A stretch of 64,000 nt of DNA, taken from the NCBI RefSeq assembly GCF_030929595.1, contig NZ_JAVFVR010000014.1, positions 1 to 64,000 on the forward strand. The letters are read 5' to 3'. Below are positions 26,732-37,000 of the stretch, piece after piece (within the stretch, counting starts at the first letter, position 1; each line of letters begins with the position of its first letter). The DNA is from Flavobacterium sp. LHD-85. Lineage in GTDB: Bacteria > Bacteroidota > Bacteroidia > Flavobacteriales > Flavobacteriaceae. Below the pieces are notes generated by a model. It was not told the origin of the DNA and did not search any database. It worked only from the letters and a program-made list of their open reading frames with translations. The translations under genes were made by a program, and so were the position numbers.

Positions 26732-29700
26732 ATGCCAACACCGACCACGCAAAAGTATTACCCTTCCTTGTCGACTGTAGTAAGTCTGGATGATTTTCCA
26801 GATGCTTTAGGCTTCATTAAAGATGGGATTCAACAAATATTTGACAAAGTATATATTAAAGATTTCCAGGCTAGCATTAGCCCAAGAGGAGAATCTGGTT
26901 TCTACGGCTTGTCTATTGTTTCAAAAGAACGATTACAGTTTCAAATACCAGGAACAGAAATGTTCTTAATTCTTAATCCGGACAATACCGATTCATCTAT
27001 TTCATCTTTTCCCGTTACTGTAGAATATCAGTGGCTAATTTTATCTTATTTGAGAAGTTTCAATCTTCAAAATTTCTCTTATTCTCCGAGAGAATTCTTC
27101 GAACTTGGATTGCAAATTTTAAACACGTCTGAAGAAGAAGTTGTAACCTTAATCATTAACAATTTTGTTTCTCCAAAAAGTGACAATCTAACAAAAGTTG
27201 AACAGTTTGTAAATGATATGAATTCCAAATTTGGATTAAATATTCCTGTTCCTACTTCAGATAACAAACCTAGAGAATTGGTTTTAGCTATTAAAAATCA
27301 ATTCACTGATGAGGCTTCAATTGCAGCATTTTTGCTGTATCTTTTAGATGAATCAAGTGTTTCAAATTCTATTTCGAATGTAAAAAACTTCTTTAAGAGT
27401 TTGATTCCTGATGATATTGACAGCTATATCAAAAATATCATTACTCCAAAAGCCCGAGTAACATTAGAATTAAGTGCCGCTATCGAGTTTCCAAATTCTT
27501 ATTTGAAACCTGTAACCAAAGAAGGCAATCCTTACACTGACCCTTCAAATCCTAATCCTAAATCACAATTTAGATTTGCACAAGCTTTATTACAAGCTGA
27601 TACTCAAGAAGGAATTGGCTATCAGTTTGAACTAGGAGGATCTCTAGGCCCTTCTAAATATGCAATGATTGGTAACACCGGAATGATTCTGGAGTTAGAC
27701 ACTTTAAAACTCGATTTAAGCAAAAAAACAAATATTCCGGAAGCTACTGCAGATGGCAGACCCAATGACTTTGTGGGAGTTTATGCCCGTGCTGTATCTG
27801 TAACTTTACCTTCAAAATGGTTTCATGATTACACGAAAGAAGGACAAGGAAGCACAAGCACAACATTAAGAATTGGCGCATCTGATCTATTGATTGGAAC
27901 AGGGGGAATTTCTGGAGATATTTACTTGGAAACAGTTCCTGTATCTACTGGTATTTTTAGTTATTTCGGTGATAAATTCGATTTTCAGTACCCTCTTTCC
28001 ATGTTACAAAGAAACGAAGAAACGGATGTTGTTGAAATCACACAAATTGCCGATTACAATGAATTGCTTGATTATTTGCAAGAATTTAGTGCTACGAGCA
28101 GCCTGCCATATCCTTTCAGTTATCCTTTAACATTAACCACTAAGTCTACATTAGTATCTTCAGAAGTTAGCCCTTCTACTATTTATACTTTTAAGAATGC
28201 TAAAGAATATCAAGCATTTTTATCAAAACTTGTAACAGATAATACACTTTGGAAGAGAATTGGTAATCCTAATCGTGGGTTTGAAATTGGTTTCAACAAA
28301 TTTGATATTTCTTTCAAACAAAACAAGGTTATTGGGTCTAACATCAAAGGACAATTAATTATCAATAAATTAAAAAATCCTGACGGAAGTTCTTTTCATG
28401 CAACATTGGAAGGACACTTATATGACGACGGTGACTTCAATCTAACTGCATCTTTTGACAAAGCAAGTGAACCTAAGGCCAATCTATTTGGTTTGGTAAA
28501 CTTTGATTTTCACAGTTTTGAACTTGGAAAACAAGATGACGATTATTATGTAGGAACGTCTTGTTATGTGTCTTTCCCACAAGGAACATTAATGAACAAA
28601 TTGGCTAAAGGCCAAGGTTTTGATGTTGAAAAACTTCGTATTTACAGTGATGGAAACATTGAAGTTGAAGGTGGTTCTATTCCAATTCCGATTAATTTAT
28701 CAGTGAATCTTGGACCGGTTCAAATGGCGGTAAGCAACATCAACTTTGGTTCAACTCAAATTAATGGACATAAATACAACTTCTGGGGATTTGATGGTGC
28801 CATCAGTGTCAATCCGCTTGGATTAGATGCTCGTGGTGAGGGTATTAAATACTATTACAGCACCGAAGAAGGATTCAAAGATTCTTTCATCAGAATCCAG
28901 ACTATCGAAGTCGATTTGATGATTCCCGGAACAGCTTCAGAAGAGTCTGCTATGGCTATCATTCATGGTATGATTTCGTTACCTCAGCCAGGAGAATCAC
29001 AAGAATTCATGGGAGAGGTTTCATTAAAGTTACCAAAAGCAAAAATTACAGGAAGCGTAGGAATGCGTTTTGCGCCTAAATACCCTGCATTCTTAGTTGA
29101 TGCAGGCATTGAATTGCCTACAGGTATTCCGCTTGGGTTTCTTTCAATCACAGGTTTCAGAGGTTTATTAGGATTTAGATATGTGGCTACCAAAAAAGCG
29201 GCTGGATTAACAACCGAAAATTCTTGGTACGAATTCTATAAACATCCAAAAGCCGGAATCAATATTAGAAAATTCAGCGGACCACCAGATTCTATGCAAT
29301 ATGACTCGCCTTTTTCTATTGGAGCTGGTGCAACGTTTGAATCAACAGGCGGAACTATTTTAAACATGCGAGCCATGTTATTGCTTTCTCTACCTACTCT
29401 ATTTTATATTGAGGCAGGATTAAATGTTCTTGGCGATAAATTAGGTCCTATTGAAAAAGATCAAAGTACTCCCCCATTCTTTGCAATGGTTGCCTTTGGA
29501 GATAATTCGTTGGAACTAGCTGCCGGAGCAGATTTTCAAATGCCAAAAGATGGCGGACAGATTATTCAGTTGCATGCTTTATTAGAAGCTGGATTTTTCT
29601 TTAAAAATCAGAAGCCTTGGTACATTAATCTTGGTTCTAAAAAAGATCCTATTACAGCTAGAATCCTGACTTTATTTACAGCTAAAGCATTTCTGATGCT

Positions 29701-32700
29701 TTCGGCTCAAGGAATTGAAGCCGGAGCACGATTAGACTTTAAACTCGAGAAAAGCTTTGGACCGGCAAAAGTCAAATTATGGGCTTACTTAGAAATGGGC
29801 GGTAAAATTTCGTTCAAACGTCCACAAATGGGTGGTTACATTAGTGCTGGTGGAGGAATTCAGATTAAAATCTGGATCATTAATGTTGAAATTGTTTTAG
29901 ACACCATATTCTCTGTAGAATCGTTTAAACCATTCTTGATTTATGCAAAATTAGAATTAAGTGTACGTGTTAAGCTTGGCTTCGTTAGAGTGCGTAAAAA
30001 TTTCAAAATAGAACTGCAATGGGATATCAACAGAATTGTAGATCGTACGCCTTACAGTCCGCTCCCTAAAGGTACATACGGAGATGCTAATGACAACAGA
30101 ACTGCCGATTCTGTCAAAGGAGTCCACATGCTTACAAATGAAGCTTTCTTGCTTGATTATTTTGATCAAATGCCTAGTACAACTGCCATTAATAAAGTGA
30201 TTCCGCTAGATACTTTTATCGATATTAAGATGACTAAAGGAGTTTTACCAAACAATAGTCTTTCTAAAATAATTGGTGGATACACAGCTGATGCAAAAAA
30301 TTACACTGATTTAATGCCTCCTGAAGCAACATCAAAAGCAGGTAGAAAACTTCGTCAAGTGAAACATCAATATTCAATTGAATCGATTGAATTACTTTCT
30401 GCGAATGGAGATTCTTGGGAGACTTATCATCCTTTTAAAGCAGTTGTAAATTTAGCATCCAGAGATCTTGTAAAAGATTTGCCTTGGGCACAATGGCAAA
30501 AAGTAATTGATCAATACGATAGCATTCGTGTATTGGCAACTAATCCATTTTCATACTTAAGTGCGGGAGAACCTGGCTGGCATGTTCCGGAACAATTCGG
30601 AATCACACCTTCTAAGTTATTCTGTGTCTCTGATAGCATTGAAGCAGAATATGTCAACTTTAAAAATAAAAAAATAGGAAAACGTTATTATGTACCTACT
30701 CAATATGAAGCAGATAGAATCAATGGTCTCTTCTTTAAACTCGTTGGTGAAACTCCTGAAATCGTGGATGGCAAGCTTTCTGGCGGAGATTTTATGAGCA
30801 TTTCTGGAGAAAGCAACCCTTTTGGTTTTAGAAGATCACTATCCTTCAAAAATTATGATAAACTGGAAATTATTTTCCCTGAATCTGCTATCGAACCAAC
30901 TTTAAAACTTACAACTCAAGCAAAAACAGTAAACATTACTGCCTTTACTTCAGTTTTAGATGAGGGTGCTAAATTACCTCGATATGAAAAAGTTAAAATC
31001 TGCAAAGCTAAAAATTCGCCAGCTTTATATGAGATCCCTTATACTAAAGCTGAGCTGAGATCACCAATAACTTTATTTGACGAAAATGGCGATGTTTTAT
31101 TGAAAAAGAAAATTGATAAGATTGTTATCAGCCCTGTGGCTGCAAATGCTGACGCTATTTTAGATGTTAGAAATCAAATTGCGGCATTATTTAATGATAT
31201 GTACGCTTCTGCTGATGGAGAATTTATTGTATCAGAACCAAGCAATATAACTGAATACAATCGTTTAATGACGTTATTGGCTGAATTAAAAGCTGAAGCA
31301 GGTAACGATAATCCAACTGGAACTTCTGAGCCATTGACATTTACTCGTTTTTATGGATATAACGGAAGATCTCTTTTTGCCTTTGATAAAGTTTTCAAAT
31401 ACAATGACACTTATTTGGTTTCATTTCATCCAACGCCAAAAACTACTGTAATCGCACAAATTGATGCGAAAGGAAATCTATTGAGAGAGCGTTTATTGAA
31501 TGGTTTGGTAACGTCGATGCAAGTCGTAAATAATAATTTATTACTTACTCAAGCTCTAGATGCAACGCAATGCAAAGGAATTGGAGAAGCTGTTGTTGAT
31601 GACACTTTTATAGTAGGCTGCGTAGCTCCTGCTGCGACAACTGCCATTATCGAACTAGATTCTGAATTAAACAGAAACTCCGGAATGCAGTATATGAATA
31701 CGTATTCTGAAGGTTTCAACAAGCTTATTTCATTGCCAAATAATGAATTACTTTGGATTAATGCTTTAGAAGACGGAACTCAAATTAACTGGGTTAACGG
31801 CACAGATCGTTCTCTTTTACGCCGAATAAAAATAGACGAAGTGGCCATCAAAGTTCTTCAGCACAATAGTACTGATTTCAGTTTGATTGTTAAAAACAAA
31901 AAAGTCATTCGTTTCAGCATCAATGCAAGTACAAGAACAATTACAATAACAGATACAAAACTAGTTTCAGAATCCTCAATTTCTGAAATCACAGATGCAG
32001 TAATTGCAAACGACAAAGTCTTGCTTACGGTTAAATTGACAAACGGAAAATTCGGATTGGCTCAAATTAATGGAACTGCTATTACAGTTGTCAAAAACGA
32101 TGTCATTTTTGATTCTGTGGTTTATTTATCTAATAATACTTTGACTGACAATTCTGTTATTGCCTACAATGAGAAATATTTGTTTGTATTTAATACTTCT
32201 TTAAACCTTACAAGATTAATTGAAAGAGGAAGTGCAAATGATAAGGCCTCTATTATTAATATTCAAAATGAGCCTTCGACGAATGAGATTCTAATGCTTT
32301 CTTCGAAACAAAATGAAAAAGGAATTTATTTCTCTTTATTTAATGATCAATTTGACAACTGTTCTTTATATCCAAAAGAAACTGTTTCTGTTGTTTCGTC
32401 TGCAGCTGCTTTAACAGATTCGACTGCAACTCACACAGACTTAGGCAGCACTGATAAAGCGGTTTATATAAGAGGAACAAAATCTTCAAATTTATTGACG
32501 ATCAATGCTCTTATCTGTTCTGCTGGAGGAGATTCGGATGATGATAATGAAGTAAACTACTCTACTTCTATTCAAGAAATTGGATGGCTAACTAGGGAAA
32601 GCGCAATGCACAATCTAACTATTCCAGGTTCTGATGCTGTAATTGCAGATAATAAAGCAATGGAAGCTGCGATTCAAAATACCGTTCAACCAATTTGGAG

Positions 32701-34039
32701 ACCGAATTCAACTTATTGCTTAAAATTTACTCTTGCTGATAGAGTGGATGATAAAGACACAACTAAGTTCGATTACTATTATGGTTTCAAAACATTAGGA
32801 CCTGTAGGACACTACCCTGTTCCAGATCCTGTAGTTCCTCCGGGACAAACAGTTGTAAAAAATGAATTAACCGATTTATCTAAATCGCCATTGACTTCAT
32901 TGAGACAGTATTTAGATTACAACCGTTCTTATCCAAATGCCGATGGAAGTTTATTATTATCAAAACCTTCATTCTACGGAAATGAGCAATGTAAGATAAC
33001 AATGTTCTTCAAGAATCCTTATGTGTATCATATGCTTAAAGAATGGAATGCTTACGACAGCAGAGCAAAAATTGATGGCGCTTTAAACCTTATTATTAAA
33101 GATCCTTTAAACGATGTTCTTATTAAGTACCCATTGCCAACAGAAACAACGCCATATCCTAAACCGGAGGTTAATATTGATCCATGGGTTAATGACAACG
33201 ATCCTAGAATTCCTTTAAATATTCAAATGTTACAAAACATGATTAAAGGAAGTACTGACAAAATAAAATGTAAAATTACAATTGGAGATGCTTTAAAACC
33301 GAAATCGTACGGATATGAGGTCAAATTAACCGACTTAAAACCTTCTAAATTATATACTGTTTTAGCGAAAAACTATTTCGATAAAAGTCAAAACAATCAA
33401 ATCGAAGATTCAGAAAATATATTGGTGCATCAATTTGGTTTCCAAACCTCTCGATACAGAGATTTTGCTGAGCAAGTAAACAGTTATGAACTTGACCAAA
33501 CCGAATCAAGAAAAGCTTTATTTAATGTCCCATTAAGTTTAAACCAAGATCAGATTATATCTTTAAACAATGTTGTTTTTGGACTTAACGATACTCTAAG
33601 TAATTCTTTAGCATTAAAATATCAGCATTTATTTGATCGTGCTATCGAAGGAATTTTAAAAATGTCTCCTCTGGATCCAGCTCAATCTACAGAAGTTAAT
33701 AAAATTATCAATACAAATACTGGTGACATTGTTGCGCTTTTGGTTCGTAATCCAGAGCCATTCAATATTCCTAAAATTCCATTAGAAGAAATTAAAAATA
33801 CAATTTCAGTAGTTGATAATGCTGGTGTAGCGAAAGCAAACTATCAAGTATTGCATTCTAAAGATTATGCCCAGGTATTAATTATGAATGACAGTAAAAA
33901 AATTACTGATCAAAATTTAAATATCAAGTTCGAATACAGAATGTGGAATAATAACGGATCTGTTGAAGCGCATTCAACGCCATTAACCGTTCGCGCTGCT
34001 GAGCCGGTAACTTTAACTATTGAAAATATAAATCTTTAA
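26732..34039 (+). CDS. Giant non-secreted-type protein, possibly DUF6603-like core (2435 aa)
   Basis: 2435 residues, intact, no signal peptide or membrane span at the N terminus. Residues ~640-1100 are glycine-rich amphipathic beta strands (IPINLSVNLGPVQMAVSNI, ITGSVGMRFAPKYPAFLV) reminiscent of DUF6603-type domains or of a beta-solenoid/barrel. Residues ~1540-1870 contain repeated strand blocks typical of a propeller. The last ~350 residues are beta-sandwich-like. I do not recognise the full protein. It opens the large structural-looking block, 12 bp before the vWA protein and under the same likely promoter. Its size and place suggest a scaffold or surface component of the assembly. Confidence 0.75.
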   Translation: MPTPTTQKYYPSLSTVVSLDDFPDALGFIKDGIQQIFDKVYIKDFQASISPRGESGFYGLSIVSKERLQFQIPGTEMFLILNPDNTDSSISSFPVTVEYQWLILSYLRSFNLQNFSYSPREFFELGLQILNTSEEEVVTLIINNFVSPKSDNLTKVEQFVNDMNSKFGLNIPVPTSDNKPRELVLAIKNQFTDEASIAAFLLYLLDESSVSNSISNVKNFFKSLIPDDIDSYIKNIITPKARVTLELSAAIEFPNSYLKPVTKEGNPYTDPSNPNPKSQFRFAQALLQADTQEGIGYQFELGGSLGPSKYAMIGNTGMILELDTLKLDLSKKTNIPEATADGRPNDFVGVYARAVSVTLPSKWFHDYTKEGQGSTSTTLRIGASDLLIGTGGISGDIYLETVPVSTGIFSYFGDKFDFQYPLSMLQRNEETDVVEITQIADYNELLDYLQEFSATSSLPYPFSYPLTLTTKSTLVSSEVSPSTIYTFKNAKEYQAFLSKLVTDNTLWKRIGNPNRGFEIGFNKFDISFKQNKVIGSNIKGQLIINKLKNPDGSSFHATLEGHLYDDGDFNLTASFDKASEPKANLFGLVNFDFHSFELGKQDDDYYVGTSCYVSFPQGTLMNKLAKGQGFDVEKLRIYSDGNIEVEGGSIPIPINLSVNLGPVQMAVSNINFGSTQINGHKYNFWGFDGAISVNPLGLDARGEGIKYYYSTEEGFKDSFIRIQTIEVDLMIPGTASEESAMAIIHGMISLPQPGESQEFMGEVSLKLPKAKITGSVGMRFAPKYPAFLVDAGIELPTGIPLGFLSITGFRGLLGFRYVATKKAAGLTTENSWYEFYKHPKAGINIRKFSGPPDSMQYDSPFSIGAGATFESTGGTILNMRAMLLLSLPTLFYIEAGLNVLGDKLGPIEKDQSTPPFFAMVAFGDNSLELAAGADFQMPKDGGQIIQLHALLEAGFFFKNQKPWYINLGSKKDPITARILTLFTAKAFLMLSAQGIEAGARLDFKLEKSFGPAKVKLWAYLEMGGKISFKRPQMGGYISAGGGIQIKIWIINVEIVLDTIFSVESFKPFLIYAKLELSVRVKLGFVRVRKNFKIELQWDINRIVDRTPYSPLPKGTYGDANDNRTADSVKGVHMLTNEAFLLDYFDQMPSTTAINKVIPLDTFIDIKMTKGVLPNNSLSKIIGGYTADAKNYTDLMPPEATSKAGRKLRQVKHQYSIESIELLSANGDSWETYHPFKAVVNLASRDLVKDLPWAQWQKVIDQYDSIRVLATNPFSYLSAGEPGWHVPEQFGITPSKLFCVSDSIEAEYVNFKNKKIGKRYYVPTQYEADRINGLFFKLVGETPEIVDGKLSGGDFMSISGESNPFGFRRSLSFKNYDKLEIIFPESAIEPTLKLTTQAKTVNITAFTSVLDEGAKLPRYEKVKICKAKNSPALYEIPYTKAELRSPITLFDENGDVLLKKKIDKIVISPVAANADAILDVRNQIAALFNDMYASADGEFIVSEPSNITEYNRLMTLLAELKAEAGNDNPTGTSEPLTFTRFYGYNGRSLFAFDKVFKYNDTYLVSFHPTPKTTVIAQIDAKGNLLRERLLNGLVTSMQVVNNNLLLTQALDATQCKGIGEAVVDDTFIVGCVAPAATTAIIELDSELNRNSGMQYMNTYSEGFNKLISLPNNELLWINALEDGTQINWVNGTDRSLLRRIKIDEVAIKVLQHNSTDFSLIVKNKKVIRFSINASTRTITITDTKLVSESSISEITDAVIANDKVLLTVKLTNGKFGLAQINGTAITVVKNDVIFDSVVYLSNNTLTDNSVIAYNEKYLFVFNTSLNLTRLIERGSANDKASIINIQNEPSTNEILMLSSKQNEKGIYFSLFNDQFDNCSLYPKETVSVVSSAAALTDSTATHTDLGSTDKAVYIRGTKSSNLLTINALICSAGGDSDDDNEVNYSTSIQEIGWLTRESAMHNLTIPGSDAVIADNKAMEAAIQNTVQPIWRPNSTYCLKFTLADRVDDKDTTKFDYYYGFKTLGPVGHYPVPDPVVPPGQTVVKNELTDLSKSPLTSLRQYLDYNRSYPNADGSLLLSKPSFYGNEQCKITMFFKNPYVYHMLKEWNAYDSRAKIDGALNLIIKDPLNDVLIKYPLPTETTPYPKPEVNIDPWVNDNDPRIPLNIQMLQNMIKGSTDKIKCKITIGDALKPKSYGYEVKLTDLKPSKLYTVLAKNYFDKSQNNQIEDSENILVHQFGFQTSRYRDFAEQVNSYELDQTESRKALFNVPLSLNQDQIISLNNVVFGLNDTLSNSLALKYQHLFDRAIEGILKMSPLDPAQSTEVNKIINTNTGDIVALLVRNPEPFNIPKIPLEEIKNTISVVDNAGVAKANYQVLHSKDYAQVLIMNDSKKITDQNLNIKFEYRMWNNNGSVEAHSTPLTVRAAEPVTLTIENINL

Positions 34040-34051
34040 AAAACAATAAAA

Positions 34052-37000
34052 ATGAGTTCTATAAATCTTCAAGAAAGCCAATCCACAGGTTGCGAAACGT
34101 ACATCGCTATCGTTGTCGATGAGTCGGGTTCGATAAATGGTAATGAAGCGCAGCAAATACGAGATGGGCTAACTTCATTTATCAATTCTCAAGCTCAAAG
34201 CAAAATTACGCTTTCATTAATCGGAATGTCTAATAGCGACAGCAACTCAAGATCAGAACATGTTATTCAAAAAAGAATTTCGGGAAATACTTCCAGTTTT
34301 TTAAGTTGGATTAATGGTTTTGGTTCAAGATCGGCCGATCCTCAATCTGATCACTGGGCTTCTGGTTTAGAAGTTGTAAACAGTTTGACTGTAATTCCAG
34401 ATGTTGTCGTTGTTGTTACAGATGGTTTACAGGTCAATGATACCAATTTGCTGAAAAATTTATATCAAAATCTGGATGATAAGTCACATATTTTTGTTTA
34501 CGGTGTTACAAGCACCGTAAACAATGCTGCTGAATTGGTTACTCCTATTACTACCTTTTTAGGAAAAACTCCTGTACTAAAAAACAGTGGTCTTTCTATT
34601 CTAAATACAGACTATATCAGAGTTCCTGATTTTAGCACTTTAGGAGCTGAATTAAATCAGTTAAGCAGTGATCTATCTGGTGCACAAATTGGATGTTTAC
34701 CTAATGTGAGTATTATTCAAAATAAATTAGTTTATCCTGTTTTAAAGAAAGGTCTAGCTGTACACGAAAGCGCCGGAACTTTCGTTCTAAGAAATAAAAG
34801 CCGTGTTCCTCTTACTCTGCCTGCAGGAATAAGAATCCACAATGCAAGCAGTCTTGGTGGATTGATTTTCAGACTTCAAGAAAATGTCGTTATACCTGGT
34901 TTAGCGAGCGTAGAAGCAAAAATCCGAATTGACGGAACACCTTCTGCAATGGAAAGCCACAATGCTTTAATTGTTCTACCGGGCGTTTACAATCCAAGCA
35001 ATTTTAAAATCAGTTTTACTGTAACCAAAGAGGTTTATATTGTTGATATTAATTCAGGCAAAACTGCTTTGCAATCTACAAGTTTGCAGATCGCGGCAGC
35101 AGGTTCTAAAGGTATCGATAGCACAAAAGGAATCCATCTTCGTTGGCTTTTGGCTGGAGAATTGGGAGCAAACCACCTTCCGAAAGGGGATTTATATACT
35201 GGCGCTACTAATAATTTTAATAAACCTAATGATTTCGTAAAATTATACCGAGCACCTTACGCTAAAGTTGTCCATAAATTGGATTTAACGAAAAAACCTC
35301 AAACTGTTGATCGCAATAAAGCATTATGGGTTTATAAAACTCCTGCTCTGCAAAGATCAATCTATGTTTATTTCAAAAACAAAGCAAAGTATCTTTTAAC
35401 ATATGCTAGCATTAATCCGATGACAGATCCATCTGGTTTTATTGAAGCTTATGGAAATGAGATTATTGAGATTGAAAATAAAAGCGAATTATTTTTTGCA
35501 GCCGAACTTAAATTTAGTTCTGCGGATAGCTCTAGTACTGTTAAATTAGAAACGTTATCTGTAGCTGAAAATAGCATTGTTGCACCTAAAAGAGTTACAA
35601 ATCGTAAAACTTATCCTTCAGCACAGGTTAATGCAATTCGCGTGATTACCGAAAATGGAAAAAGCATTCGTTTTAAAGCGAATAAATGTCTGTTAAGAGA
35701 AATCAATTTTGAATTTTATGGAGATTTTATCCAAAATGCAAATACAAATGGCAATTGGGATTTAAAAGGAAAATATGCTTTAACGACTACTGACAGTAAG
35801 GCATTTGAACAATTAGAACCAAAACTAAATGCTGTTCACGGAAAATGGTTAAAATTTAATGACGGAGAATATGTAAACGTAAAAAACTATAAAGACAAAT
35901 GGAATCTTCCTAAAGGTGAAGATGATAAAAACATTAAACAGGTTGTTGAAAGTTACATCGATCTAAGTCTTGACGGTACAAATCCTACTGCAGTAGAAAC
36001 GGTTAAATTTCAAAACAATATTCCTGCCAACGAACCTGCACCGGGCGAAGAAGCAAAATTTGAAGAAAATACAACTGAAATATCTAATCTGGATTTATTG
36101 AACATTGCTGCAAATGATTTTCATATTGCCAGAATGTTAGGTTTAGGATGCATCGATATTGATGAAACAGTTCTTTCTGGTGAATATATCTATCTAACAG
36201 AGTATGTTACTTTTAAGAATTTAGAAGGTGGTACAACTCCAAAAGAAGTACAGCATCTTTCTATGAGTATTCCAACTTCTGTAAACACAGAACGTTTGCC
36301 TCTTCCTGTACAATTAAGCAAATATTTGCCAGGCCTTAATGCAGGTTCTGATGAAGATGATCAATCGGCAAAAATTACAGATCCTAATGGATATAGTTTT
36401 GATGGAAAGAAAAGATATGTGAGTTTGTTTATGAATGACATCGCTGATTACAGTGTAAATACAGCTTTCTTTGATTCTACTGACGAATTTGACGGAAGTT
36501 CTTTTACATTCCCAATCTATGCAGGAGTCGATTATAAGTTTAAAGGTGAGTTGAATTGGCAAAAACCCGAATTAGCTTGTGACACAGCCTATTCTAACGT
36601 CACTAAAGACTTAGGAACTGGTTCTTTTGAGCCTTCTCCTATCATTATTCCTGAATCTGGAAAATCATTTTTGAATGTTCGCCAAGAAAAAACAGGCTTA
36701 CAAACGTATGTATATCAAGGTTATGGCATTAATATTTTCTCGAGAGCAACATCTGGAAGACAATTAGAAATTACTTCTGAAATTAAGCCAAACAATACGC
36801 TATTGCCTCCATCTGGAATTAATTCTTTACTGATTACAGAAGAAAATCCGTTGATGTTTACTTCGATGAGTGAGCAGATTAAACTGAAAGCACTTTTAGA
36901 TAATGAGTCAATAACTGATAAGACTTACATCCGACTTCTTTTTGAATATTACTCTGCTCAGGAATTATTAAGTTACAGCATTCCAGATGGAATGACTAAA

